The notes beneath the pieces are model-generated. The model worked only from the letters and a program-made list of their open reading frames with translations. It did not search any database and was not told the origin of the DNA. Shown in pieces: positions 15,976 to 23,525 of a DNA stretch of 34,200 bases. Numbering within the stretch: the first letter of the stretch is position 1; every line of letters starts with the position of its first letter. This DNA is from a virus. Location of the stretch: positions 1 through 34,200 of IMG/VR virus record IMGVR_UViG_3300034063_000216, one strand, 5' to 3'. The position numbers and the translations under genes are program-made.

Positions 15976-17398
15976 TAGTCGGGCTCAGAATGAGTTCCGC
16001 GCCCATAATGGCGATCTTAACCGGGTCAGTGCCGGATACCTCGTAAACACGGTCGCGGATTTTCTGGGTCATGCCAAGCCGCCGCCAGATAACGCGTTTG
16101 CCGTATTGGCCAATCTGGCCCATTGATTTCCAATGTTCGTTTGACCACGTATGTCCACCGTCGTCGGACCATCGTAGCATAACCTGCGGATCGCTACCTT
16201 GGCCTGTTGTAAGCCCGACGCCAGACTCGCAGTCGAGCTGGAGGCTGTGTTGCGCCGTGCGTTTTAGGTCGTTCTGCCCAGTCGGGAGCGCCCGCCATGA
16301 CCGAAGCCAACGCTGAACAGTGTTTGCCTCGACGTAGACGTTCATATCGTAGGCGTAGAGAACGCCCGCAACGTAGTCGCCTATAACGATCTCGTTGTTG
16401 TAGTTCATCTGACACTGACCGCGGTGCCGTGTGAACTGGCTGTTTTCCCACCCGGCGCGCTCGTGCCAAACGCCCGTCGACACGTCGAACACCCAAGTCG
16501 TGTTAGCAGTCGGAAAATTCAGCACGTAAAACGCATGGCCGTCCTGCTGGTAAGTATAAGCCACCGCGTCTGCAAGCGTTGAATATTGTTGGATTTGCCA
16601 CTCGACGGCGTGCGTCGATACGCGCTCGCCGGTATAGCCCTTGGACCGGTAGACAATGCCGTTGCCGCGCGCGTCTTTACCGAGCCAAAACAAAGCGTTA
16701 TCCAGCTTGGCAACCGAATATGCCGCCTGGCACCCGATCTCGTTAAACGCGCCTTGGATGCGGGCCAACGGGAAGTCAGGAAGCCCGGCGTTATACCAGA
16801 CTTCTACGGAAGTTTCGCCAAACAACCAGACCTCGCGGTGATCCACTATTAGCGTGACAAGATTGTCCGGCGAACCTTCGGCGCTGGCAAAGTCCAGCGG
16901 GTCCACTGACGAGCCGTCATATAGCGTCGTAACCCAGAACTTCTGACTATTAGGCTCGTTAAAGACAAAATAGCCGTCGATAAACCCGACACCAACCGCG
17001 CCCGCAAAGTCCGGGTCGGTGATCTGCGCAAACACGTCCGTATTGGCATTGTAGATGTAACCAGTTGCGCCATCGGCAATAAAGAGCTGCGTGCCGTTAT
17101 CGACCATATTGACTGGGTTTGAGCCGGGGACGCCGCCTTTGTCTTCAAAGGTCCAGTCGGAAGCGATCTTGTAAAACCGATTGCCGGAGACAGCATATCC
17201 ATAATCACCAAAAGTCCATAGGCCACGGACAGGCCCGGTGGGAAACTGCAATAGTTTACGAAGCCCTGGCGTTCGCTGGAGGAACGCTGGCTGCTTGCCG
17301 CCGTCGGGCACAATCTCGGGAAAAAGATTAACCATGCGGTTATCCGCAGCGTTGACGCTGCGGGCCACATAGCTAGAGCCGAGGATGGGCGTCTGCAT
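15968..17398 (-). CDS. Tail accessory factor / packaged DNA stabilization protein, P22 gp10-like
   Basis: A 476-residue protein. The start LGSSYVARSVNAADNRMVNLFPEIV and the run QRTPGLRKLLQF are the signature of the P22 gp10 family; the middle has beta-propeller-like repeats such as RGLWTFGDYGYAVSGNRFYK. MLRWSDDGGHTWSNEHW near the end is also typical. It follows the gp4-like gene with a TGATG overlap, the same order as in P22. It should cap the connector after packaging and form the hub for the fibres or spikes. Confidence 0.92.
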   Translation of the reverse strand: MQTPILGSSYVARSVNAADNRMVNLFPEIVPDGGKQPAFLQRTPGLRKLLQFPTGPVRGLWTFGDYGYAVSGNRFYKIASDWTFEDKGGVPGSNPVNMVDNGTQLFIADGATGYIYNANTDVFAQITDPDFAGAVGVGFIDGYFVFNEPNSQKFWVTTLYDGSSVDPLDFASAEGSPDNLVTLIVDHREVWLFGETSVEVWYNAGLPDFPLARIQGAFNEIGCQAAYSVAKLDNALFWLGKDARGNGIVYRSKGYTGERVSTHAVEWQIQQYSTLADAVAYTYQQDGHAFYVLNFPTANTTWVFDVSTGVWHERAGWENSQFTRHRGQCQMNYNNEIVIGDYVAGVLYAYDMNVYVEANTVQRWLRSWRALPTGQNDLKRTAQHSLQLDCESGVGLTTGQGSDPQVMLRWSDDGGHTWSNEHWKSMGQIGQYGKRVIWRRLGMTQKIRDRVYEVSGTDPVKIAIMGAELILSPTNA

Positions 17399-18624
17399 CA
17401 GAAATTCCCGGCGTAGATGTTATACCGCTGGCGCGTGCCGACGATGCTATAAGGCAGAGCCATAATATCATCGGGGTTATTGATGCGCTTCAGGTTGCGC
17501 TTGCTATACATGGCGATGCGCTGCACTTGCGCAGACGGTTCAACGCCAAACTCAGGCGCAAGCTCGCAGGCTAGATTATAGCGGAAAGCGCGCAGATAAC
17601 CCGGCGGAAACGCCAGCGTTGTGCCGAGCGTCGCCGGATTGGCCAGTTCCTCTACCGAAACAAAGTGCCATTCCAACTGCCGCAACGGCTTTGGATAGAC
17701 ATACATTTCGATGTTTGGATAGGTCATATTAACCCATATGACCTGTGGATAAGTGCTGGTGACAGTCTTAACGGCGATGCCATCATATTGCTGTTGGTTG
17801 ATGATTTTGATGCCGTAAGACACATTGGTTTGCGGGTCGCGGAAATACGTCGCATCGTCCAGCAGCACCGGACGGTTGCCGCGAAAATCCCCAGACGGCC
17901 CAAGCGTGCGGCTAAGTTCGCCAGCCGGCCACAAAAACACTTGATCTTGAGTGGAAAACACCGCTAGCCGCTCGGTATTCCAACTGTCGATCATCTGATT
18001 AAGAGCGAACAAAGCATCCTGCGACGTTTCGGCAGACGGCGTTTCGCCTTCCGCCAGCACGCCAAGAAGTCGCAAAGCGCCGTTAATCTGGGCATTAGCC
18101 GTCGATGTTACGGTGTTTGATGTCGAAGGAACTGCAAGAGGAATGTTTTGCGCCGCGTTAAACAACGCGATCATCTGTCCTTCTGTCCACCCCTGCGACG
18201 ACTGGGTTAGAACCGAAATAGGATCGTTGAAGGTAATGTATTCGGCCGTCCAAAACTCGGCCCATTCAACGGTATCTGCATCAGCGGGGATCGCTTGATA
18301 CAGCAAATTCATATCCCCCAACTGGACTAGAGCAGTAAAATACTGCTGCCGAGTCACAGTTGCGCTGAAAGTGGTCACGGCATAAGGGTCGACAACTGGA
18401 ACAAGACTTGCCGCGTTAAACAACGCAAGCATTTGCAGGTCTGTCCACCCCTGCGACGACTGGGTTAGAACCGAAATAGGGTCATTAAGCGTGACATATT
18501 CCGCCGACCAAAATTCAATCCATTGAATCGTATCAGCGCTGGCCGGAACCGCTTGATACAATAAATTCATGTCGCCCAATTGAGCTAGGGCGGTAAAATA
18601 CTGCTGGCGGGTAACGGTCGTCAT
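17398..18624 (-). CDS. Head-tail connector, P22 gp4-like, with duplicated N-terminal domain
   Basis: A 408-residue protein. The last ~235 residues (from about INGALRLLGVLAEGETPS, including ALFALNQMIDSWNTERL, and FPPGYLRAFRYNLACELAPEFG) are gp4-like and should bind the portal ring after DNA packaging. In front are two copies of an ~86-residue unit: TVTRQQYFTALAQLGDMNLL / IEFWSAEY / DPISVLTQSSQGWT / MLALFNAA, then TVTRQQYFTALVQLGDMNLL / AEFWTAEY / DPISVLTQSSQGWT / MIALFNAA. A third, more divergent copy is the separate gene just upstream. ATG 18624 overlaps that gene's stop (ATGA). P22 gp4 has no such extension, so this arrangement is odd. The unit has no assigned function. Confidence 0.87.
   Translation of the reverse strand: MTTVTRQQYFTALAQLGDMNLLYQAVPASADTIQWIEFWSAEYVTLNDPISVLTQSSQGWTDLQMLALFNAASLVPVVDPYAVTTFSATVTRQQYFTALVQLGDMNLLYQAIPADADTVEWAEFWTAEYITFNDPISVLTQSSQGWTEGQMIALFNAAQNIPLAVPSTSNTVTSTANAQINGALRLLGVLAEGETPSAETSQDALFALNQMIDSWNTERLAVFSTQDQVFLWPAGELSRTLGPSGDFRGNRPVLLDDATYFRDPQTNVSYGIKIINQQQYDGIAVKTVTSTYPQVIWVNMTYPNIEMYVYPKPLRQLEWHFVSVEELANPATLGTTLAFPPGYLRAFRYNLACELAPEFGVEPSAQVQRIAMYSKRNLKRINNPDDIMALPYSIVGTRQRYNIYAGNF
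18182..18480. repeat. 41-bp exact direct repeat, 258-bp period, inside the gp4-like gene
   Basis: Bases 18182-18222 and 18440-18480 are identical over 41 bp, beginning TCTGTCCACCCC. The distance is 258 bp, exactly 86 codons, and the flanks are also similar. It is the DNA trace of a recent in-frame duplication, or of gene conversion between the two protein repeats. Confidence 0.88.
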
Positions 18625-18857
18625 GCGGGCACCTGCGCGGCGGATTCAAATAACGCTAACATTTGGTCTGATGTGTAGTTCAGTGTTGTTTGAACCGCCA
18701 CATATAAAGGATCGCCAACTACAACCCATTTTGCAGACCAGAACTCAATCCAATCTGGGTAATTTGCGTCCGCAGATATGCCCATATAGACGTCGTTCAT
18801 TTTGTTCGCCGCTGCAAGGGCGGCGAAAAATTGTTGTCGAGTGACGGCGGTAATCAT
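18621..18857 (-). CDS. Stand-alone copy of the gp4 N-terminal repeat unit
   Basis: A 78-residue protein that aligns along its length with the two repeats at the start of the gp4-like protein: TAVTRQQFFAALAAANKMN, then WIEFWSAKW, GDPLYVAVQ and DQMLALFESAAQVPA. ATG 18857 is chosen because it matches the start of the gp4 repeat and overlaps the stop of a 26-residue ORF (ATGA); the open frame continues 7 codons further. Its own stop overlaps the gp4 start. Perhaps the repeat was first a separate gene and was later fused and duplicated, or this is a copy released from the fusion. Function unknown. Confidence 0.78.
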   Translation of the reverse strand: MITAVTRQQFFAALAAANKMNDVYMGISADANYPDWIEFWSAKWVVVGDPLYVAVQTTLNYTSDQMLALFESAAQVPA

Positions 18858-18934
18858 GACCATCCGTTCTTTCTGCACATGGCAATGTGACCCACCATGC
18901 TCATGTAACGGCCATTACAAAACGCGCGGGTCAT
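18854..18934 (-). CDS. 26-residue ORF upstream of the repeat-unit gene
   Basis: A very short ORF with the sequence pattern FCNGRYMSMVGHIAMCRKNG, which has two cysteines, a GR pair and a basic end. It fills the only gap between the fibre gene and the repeat-unit gene, and its stop overlaps the next ATG as ATGA. No good ribosome site is visible. I accept it with caution because of the coupling and the non-random composition. Confidence 0.45.
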   Translation of the reverse strand: MTRAFCNGRYMSMVGHIAMCRKNGWS

Positions 18935-18945
18935 TTCGTGCGTCG

Positions 18946-20439
18946 TTAGTGATTGAGCCAATTGGCCCCGTTACAAAATACAGGCACTTTGTAGACGCCA
19001 CCGCCGGTTGCGAGACCGTCATATGTTGGCGGCGTAGAATCCGACACATATACAAGCTGTCCCTGCGATCCTGCATTGCAAGTTGGCAATGTTGCGACGG
19101 TATATTGAGCCAACTGAAGCGGGCCAGACAATGTAGCCCCAGCCGCAACAACGACACCCGACGTTTTTACTTCTGTAACGCTAGAATTTCCGAGAACGAC
19201 TTGATTGTTTTTTGTTGGTTCAGCCTGAAACCCAATAGATGTCGTATTAATCTGATTAGTCACGCTTTGCCCTGCATACGCGCCGATAACAGTATTATTT
19301 GCGCCGGTAACTGTATTATTGAGTGAAGCAAACCCGACAGCGACGTTACCATTACCAGTTGTCATGCCTTGACCGGAACCCCATCCTATAGCGACGTTAT
19401 AGCTCTTTGCTCCAGCGGCAAACAACGTATACCCGCCCAGACCAACATTGAACCCTCCACTGGTCATTTGCTGAAGAGCTAGATTTCCGATGGCCAGATT
19501 GCCTTGCGCGGTCGTCGTAGATTTTAGCGCGTTGAGCCCGATGCCTATATTATTATCGCCTGTGGTATTGTTGTTCAGCGCAAAATACCCAATGCCGATA
19601 TTACCCGTCGCTTTATTAGTCTGTAACGCGTTTGACCCAATAGCGATGTTTGCGGTTGCTGAACACCCTCCTGGCACACGGGTGTTATACGCGTCAAACG
19701 AACAAACTTGTGTGCTGAATCCTATTGCAACATTATCATTGCCGTCCTGGATATTCATCCCGGCGTTCATGCCTACCGCCACATTTCGTGCGCCGGCTGT
19801 AAGTTCTTGCATGGACCAACTTCCAAGAGACGTGTTGCCGGAGCCTGTCAAAGCATAATAGCCCCAATCATCGCCACCCATAGCCCCGTGGCCAAGGGCG
19901 ACATTTCCCGTTGTTGGGGCGGCGGTATCGTCAAGATACCGCATAACGGCGGTGCCAACGCCGGTGTTAAAAACGCCAGTAGTTGAGCCCTGCATAACTT
20001 GCTGGCCTATGGCCAAGTTGCCATAGCCTGTAGTCAAAGATGCAAGGGCCCAATTTCCAAACGCAATGTTCTGAAACCCAGTCGTAAGATTTGTAAGCAC
20101 ACTCACGCCATAGGCAATATTTTCAGAATTGGCGAGAGGCGTGTTAATGTTGAAATTGTTTGCGCCTAAAGCCATTACGCCGGCCGTGTAATTACGGCCA
20201 AGTTGATCGGTAGCGGTCCCAGTCCGATAATAATACAGACTTGATGTCGGGATTTGCCAGACGCCGCCAGATGTCACAGAGCCTAGAACACGCCAAGTGC
20301 CGTTAATGTTCGCGCCGAACTGATAAGGTGTTACACCCTTGTTCATTCCCCATTGCATCTGTGTGTAGGTCTGCGCCTTTAACTGGCTCGGAGACGCGGC
20401 GGCGAGAACGGTGACGAATAAACGGAACAGGCGGGTCAT
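18946..20439 (-). CDS. Fibre/adhesin with YadA-head-like repeats and signal-peptide-like N-terminus
   Basis: About 497 residues from ATG 20439, which has GGGAAAGGA nine bases upstream; the frame is open further up but that region encodes another small gene. The start MTRLFRLFVTVLAAASPSQL and the following KAQ look like a Sec signal peptide with an AxA-like cleavage zone, unusual for a tail protein. The centre has over ten units like GNVALGHGAM, NVAIGF, GNIGIGYFALNNNTTG and NNIGIGLNALKSTT, the N-x-A-I-G repeats of YadA head domains in trimeric autotransporter adhesins. The end, with two spaced Cys (PTCNAGSQ, VFCNGANW), is common at phage fibre C-termini. Probably trimeric and involved in host binding. 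Confidence 0.82.
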   Translation of the reverse strand: MTRLFRLFVTVLAAASPSQLKAQTYTQMQWGMNKGVTPYQFGANINGTWRVLGSVTSGGVWQIPTSSLYYYRTGTATDQLGRNYTAGVMALGANNFNINTPLANSENIAYGVSVLTNLTTGFQNIAFGNWALASLTTGYGNLAIGQQVMQGSTTGVFNTGVGTAVMRYLDDTAAPTTGNVALGHGAMGGDDWGYYALTGSGNTSLGSWSMQELTAGARNVAVGMNAGMNIQDGNDNVAIGFSTQVCSFDAYNTRVPGGCSATANIAIGSNALQTNKATGNIGIGYFALNNNTTGDNNIGIGLNALKSTTTAQGNLAIGNLALQQMTSGGFNVGLGGYTLFAAGAKSYNVAIGWGSGQGMTTGNGNVAVGFASLNNTVTGANNTVIGAYAGQSVTNQINTTSIGFQAEPTKNNQVVLGNSSVTEVKTSGVVVAAGATLSGPLQLAQYTVATLPTCNAGSQGQLVYVSDSTPPTYDGLATGGGVYKVPVFCNGANWLNH

Positions 20440-20545
20440 TAGGCTCAATCCTTTCCCAGCCGTTTTGCTCATCAGCTTCGGCTTCCATTTCAAGCGTAGC
20501 AATCTTAACGCCATGAATAGCATGACGCAAATAAATAACCGCCAT
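20303..20545 (-). CDS. Small conserved phage protein (MAxIYLRHxxHGxKIAT type)
   Basis: An 80-residue protein from ATG 20545, with AGGTG at short spacing upstream. The start MAVIYLRHAIHGVKIAT and EMEAEADEQNGWERIEP closely follow a small protein seen near structural genes of many phages. The last ~45 residues overlap the start of the fibre gene in another frame by 137 nt and are not conserved-looking, with many Arg. Function unknown; the position among virion genes suggests a small structural role. Confidence 0.72.
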   Translation of the reverse strand: MAVIYLRHAIHGVKIATLEMEAEADEQNGWERIEPNDPPVPFIRHRSRRRVSEPVKGADLHTDAMGNEQGCNTLSVRREH

Positions 20546-20567
20546 TTTACACCTATGGTAAGGGCCA

Positions 20568-20585
20568 GGCGGGCCATAGCCCGCC
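20568..20585 (-). terminator. GC hairpin after a virion gene
   Basis: GGCGGGC and GCCCGCC form a perfect 7-bp stem with a 4-nt loop between the stop of the decoration-like gene and the next start. There is no T run. It may reduce read-through or protect the upstream message. Confidence 0.45.
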
Positions 20586-20597
20586 CGTAAGATTGAA

Positions 20598-21053
20598 TTA
20601 AGACGCCAGAAGCGGGACAGAATACCAAGTCGTGGAGTCATACGCCACCAGAAGCGAGGACGTAAAAGCCGCCAAGACATAGTTGGAATCCGCCGCAATA
20701 GCATTTACAGCATCGCCCGAAGCCGGCCAAACCTTCAGAACAGCGTTAGCGTTGTTCTTCAGAATGACCGTGCGGCCAGCAACAGCCGCCGGCAACTTAA
20801 TGCCTTTGGTGCCATCTGCTGCCGACACAAGCGTAAAGCCATCCGAGACAGACGCGGCCGTAGCCTGATCGGTGCCCGTCGCGGCAACAGTAGCGGACTT
20901 CAAGTAAAGCCCGCCAGTCGTCGTAACATCAGCCGCCGAGACAGAGGTAGCGCCGGAGATAGTGCCTCCACTGATCGTCGCACCCGTGATGGTCGTGCCA
21001 GCCACGAGTTCGGGATCAGAGAAGGCGACGCCGACAGGTTTAGTGTTAGGCAT
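20598..21053 (-). CDS. Virion protein, decoration-like
   Basis: A 151-residue protein. The start FSDPELVAGTTITGATISGG has short Thr/Gly repeats, then TGTDQATAASVSDGFTLVSA and GIKLPAAVAGRTVILKNNANAVLKVWP, a beta-rich pattern common in small proteins coded after phage coat genes. It ends AYDSTTWYSVPLL. Probably capsid decoration or head fibre, based on location and composition. TAG/ATG spacing to neighbours is normal. Confidence 0.68.
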   Translation of the reverse strand: MPNTKPVGVAFSDPELVAGTTITGATISGGTISGATSVSAADVTTTGGLYLKSATVAATGTDQATAASVSDGFTLVSAADGTKGIKLPAAVAGRTVILKNNANAVLKVWPASGDAVNAIAADSNYVLAAFTSSLLVAYDSTTWYSVPLLAS

Positions 21054-21068
21054 TGCCTTCTCCTAGTG

Positions 21069-21536
21069 TTAGGCGACGCGGTAAAGCGTCCAAGTGCCGG
21101 AACCGGTTTTGCGAGCGCGGAACGCCTGCGCCGTGCCGGCGGTAGCCACAACGGTCATAAGACCAGCCAGCGTCCAACCAGTGTTGGTCGTCAGCGTAAT
21201 GACTCCCGAGCCCGAACCGTCGACGTTCAGAACCGAGAAATCAATCGTCGCACCAACCTTAGCCGCCGACGGAAGCGCCGTTTCAAGCGCCGCAACAGTC
21301 GGAAGCTGGTAAGACGCAGCCGACGAGCCCGGCGAACCGAGGATCAGACCCGTAAGAACCTGATCGCCGGTCAGCGTAGCACCAGAAGTCAGTGTAGCCG
21401 GAGCCGGGGTAACGCGAAACAGCATGTCGCCGCCATTGCCAGCGCCGACCTGATAGCCGCCCGTGCCCTGCGAGAGCGGCGGCGTCGGGCCGAACGATTC
21501 GAGCGGATAAGACGCGCCCTGAGTAGTGATAGCCAT
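21069..21536 (-). CDS. Virion protein, decoration-like
   Basis: A 155-residue beta-rich protein. YQLPTVAALETALPSAAKVG and IDFSVLNVDGSGSGVITLTT, followed by GTAQAFRARKTGSGTWTLYR, are typical of small capsid-associated proteins. It is the first gene after the coat gene and shares the ...TW-Y... type C-terminus with the next gene, so the two may be distant relatives. ATG 21536 has AGGAG nine bases upstream. Confidence 0.68.
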   Translation of the reverse strand: MAITTQGASYPLESFGPTPPLSQGTGGYQVGAGNGGDMLFRVTPAPATLTSGATLTGDQVLTGLILGSPGSSAASYQLPTVAALETALPSAAKVGATIDFSVLNVDGSGSGVITLTTNTGWTLAGLMTVVATAGTAQAFRARKTGSGTWTLYRVA

Positions 21537-21563
21537 GATCTATTGCTCCTTTGTCTGAGATGA

Positions 21564-21585
21564 AGATGGGGCCGAAGCCCCATCT
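21564..21585 (-). terminator. Stable C(UUCG)G hairpin after the coat gene
   Basis: A perfect 9-bp stem (AGATGGGGC/GCCCCATCT) with, on the transcribed strand, the very stable UUCG tetraloop. It starts 3 nt after the coat stop. Only a weak T-containing tail (TTCATCTC) follows. Likely a partial terminator or 3'-end stabiliser that keeps coat mRNA above downstream genes. Confidence 0.68.
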
Positions 21586-21587
21586 CG

Positions 21588-23522
21588 TTAGCCCCAAAGA
21601 CGAACCGCCATCTGCGGACGAATGACGCTGTAACCATACAGAACGTCAATACGGCAGGGCAGACGGTCGTTGTTGATGTCATACTGACGAACAACGCGGA
21701 GCGAGATGCCGTTGTGAACCTGGCGCGAAGCCATGTCGACGCCCTGCGGCATGAGCAAGTCAGCCGTGGCGAACGCAATAGCGTCACGATGGTAAATGAG
21801 GTTCTGCGGATACTGGGTCGAGGCAGCGCCGACGAAGGTGACAGCCTTACCGGACTGCGGCAGAGCGTCAACCGTCGCGAGCGCCTGGCCAGCCGAATAC
21901 ATGGCTGGGACCGTGACCGAAGCGGTCGTCGAAGCCGTAACGTCCGCCAGAGCGACAAACTGATACAGCGAACCAGTCGATTCACGGGTCTGCGGATTGA
22001 CGGCGTAACAGTCAGCGATGGTGAACACGTCGCCAGCCTTGATGGTCGTCGAGCCAAGGCCCGTCAGGACCACAGTCGTCGAACCTTCAGCCGTAACCGA
22101 AGCGTTGACCGTCACAGTGCCGGCGCGCGAACCGGTCGTGAACTGCTTGATCGACTGCGACATATTCAGCTCGTCATAGCCGAGAATGCCTTCACCGAAC
22201 ATGCCGTTCTTGAACTGTTTGCTGATGGCCGAAACCGGGTTGAACAGGCCCTTCATGCCTTCGATCAGCGCGGCATTAGCAGCCGGATTGACCGTCGCAT
22301 AGCGCGGCGACATGACAGCGGCGTTCTCGTTGAGCTTCTGCTGCGCCTGCAACAGAACCAGCGAGGTGGCCGGGGTCGTGCCGGGCGTGCCGACCGAGTT
22401 GCCGATATACTTGAAGCTGTTCGCAACGTCGGCGTCGATAGAGGCCGCAAGCTGCGAAATACGAGGCTTCAGCACGCGCTCAGCGAAATCGTCGAGCTGC
22501 ATGGTCAGTTCGGCAGTCGTGAAGTTCACGCCGATATGCTTCTGGCTGGAGACGGCGAGCGTGGTGTACTGCTCGTTGTCATCCTGAACCTGGAGCGCAG
22601 CGCCGTCCGTGACCAAAGCGCGGTCGGGCAGACGGATGCGGAGGGTCGAGCCGATCTTCGCGCCTTCAACGGCAAACGAGTCGTCATCATCGTGTTCAAA
22701 GCAGATCGCTAGTTCTGCTTCCGCTTACGCGGCTGCCGCTTTCACGGCAGATCAGACTATATCTTTAGATATGACGCCAAATACGCCCGCTACGGATCAT
22801 AGACACCAGTGAAGGCGTCACCCCGTATTGAGCCGCTATCTCGCGGTTCGTGCCCTGAAAAGCGCGGATTGCTCGCACTTGGTCTTCCGTGAGTTTTGCG
22901 TGTGCATTTCGAGTTCCAGAGGCCTGTCGATTCTTGTCCACCATGTCTTGCATGTTGGCGTCGAAATCTCCGGCGAACAGATGCTCGGGGTTCACACATT
23001 TACGGTTGTCGCATGAATGAAGAATGTAAGCCTTACCCGGGTCGCCGTAAGCCAATTCAAAAGCTACACGGTGAGCGTAGGCAGTCTTGCCGTCTTTGTG
23101 GAATTGACCGTAGCCGTTAGGCATCAGGCATCCCGTCCATTCATGGCAACCGCTCTCACGTATTTCCACCTTTGCGAAAAATCGCGTTCTCAAGTCACGC
23201 TTCATATCTACCCCGCATTTCGGGCCGCTTGGCCCTACGAGCTTTCGCTCTAGTCGTTGGACCTTCATCATATCACAGTAAGTGATAAGATGCTTGGCTG
23301 CTGATTGCCCAATCCACAGGCTTTTTAGACCGTCGCGCTTGTCATTTCTAACTACGCTGTGGTGCATGTGGCTCTAAGGGGTTTCCAGCAATTAACGGGG
23401 TTTAACGTCAGCTAGACTTACGTTTACTGACGGTTGACGGTGCGGGTCAGGACAAGATTATTCTCAAGGATTTCAAGAGCCTTGCGAGTAATCATGTCAA
23501 TAGTAAGAAGCGAATTAGACAT
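21588..23522 (-). CDS. Major capsid (coat) protein, P22 gp5-like, split by a group I intron
   Basis: Exon 1 is 23522-23426 and exon 2 is 22687-21588; the joined product is 398 residues. Exon 1 encodes MSNSLLTIDMITRKALEI and then LENNLVLTRTVNRQ, the usual P22-like coat N-terminus, plus the first base of Tyr33. It would hit a stop at once (TAA) without splicing. Exon 2 continues DDSFAVEGAKIGSTLRIRLP and ...VTDGAALQVQDDNEQYTTL, the conserved coat sequence. Splicing gives NRQYDDSFAVEG exactly as in uninterrupted homologues (known pattern). ATG 23522 has GGAG nine bases upstream. It follows the scaffold gene and is the main shell protein. Confidence 0.9.
22688..23425 (-). mobile_element. Group I intron in the coat gene, with endonuclease ORF
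   Basis: About 738 nt. P1: exon end CGTCAGT pairs over 7 bp with the guide GCTGACG (23412-23406), ending in the required U-G wobble at the 5' site. P element AATTGCTGGAAACCCC is at 23393-23378, Q (CAATCAGCAGCCAAGC) near 23307-23292, R (GTCCAACGACTA) at 23262-23251, S (AAGATATAGTC) at 22765-22755. P7 forms from GACTA in R and TAGTC in S. Two small hairpins, one with GAAA loop (22733-22750) and one with GUAA loop (22721-22732), fit P9. The intron ends in G. A 3' site three bases earlier (22691) would add one Asp and cannot be excluded. The ORF sits between R and S, in the P8 loop. Looks like subgroup IA. Confidence 0.93.
22765..23205 (-). CDS. Intron-encoded HNH homing endonuclease
   Basis: A 146-residue protein from ATG 23205, with GGGG five bases upstream; upstream of it the open frame runs through the intron core, not protein sequence. 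GCHEWTGCLMPNGYGQF (19-35) and AHRVAFELAYG are the start of the HNH_3 fold; LHSCDNRKCVNPEHLFAGD holds the His, Asn and Cys residues of the active site. NAHAKLTEDQVRAIR and REIAAQYGVTPSLVSMIRSG form a DNA-binding helix-turn-helix, as in other intron endonucleases. The stop TAA overlaps the intron's S element. It should cleave intron-less coat genes. Confidence 0.9.
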   Translation of the reverse strand: MKRDLRTRFFAKVEIRESGCHEWTGCLMPNGYGQFHKDGKTAYAHRVAFELAYGDPGKAYILHSCDNRKCVNPEHLFAGDFDANMQDMVDKNRQASGTRNAHAKLTEDQVRAIRAFQGTNREIAAQYGVTPSLVSMIRSGRIWRHI

Positions 23523-23525
23523 CCT

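Noticed and set aside
21588-22616. Coat gene considered as a truncated pseudogene starting at TTG 22616
   Set aside because: The frame upstream continues with conserved coat sequence to a group I intron, and exon 1 with the coat N-terminus is found at 23522-23426.
22691-22691. Alternative last intron base, giving QYDDDSF
   Set aside because: It also ends in G and keeps the frame, but adds one Asp compared with the usual coat sequence. Kept as second choice.
21714-22712. Open frame of 332 codons on the plus strand
   Set aside because: It is the antisense of the coat exon 2. The Arg-rich product is typical of a shadow frame in GC-rich codon usage.
23206-23367. N-terminal 54 codons of the open frame before the intron endonuclease
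   Set aside because: This DNA contains intron core elements Q and R; ATG 23205 has a good ribosome site right before the recognisable protein.
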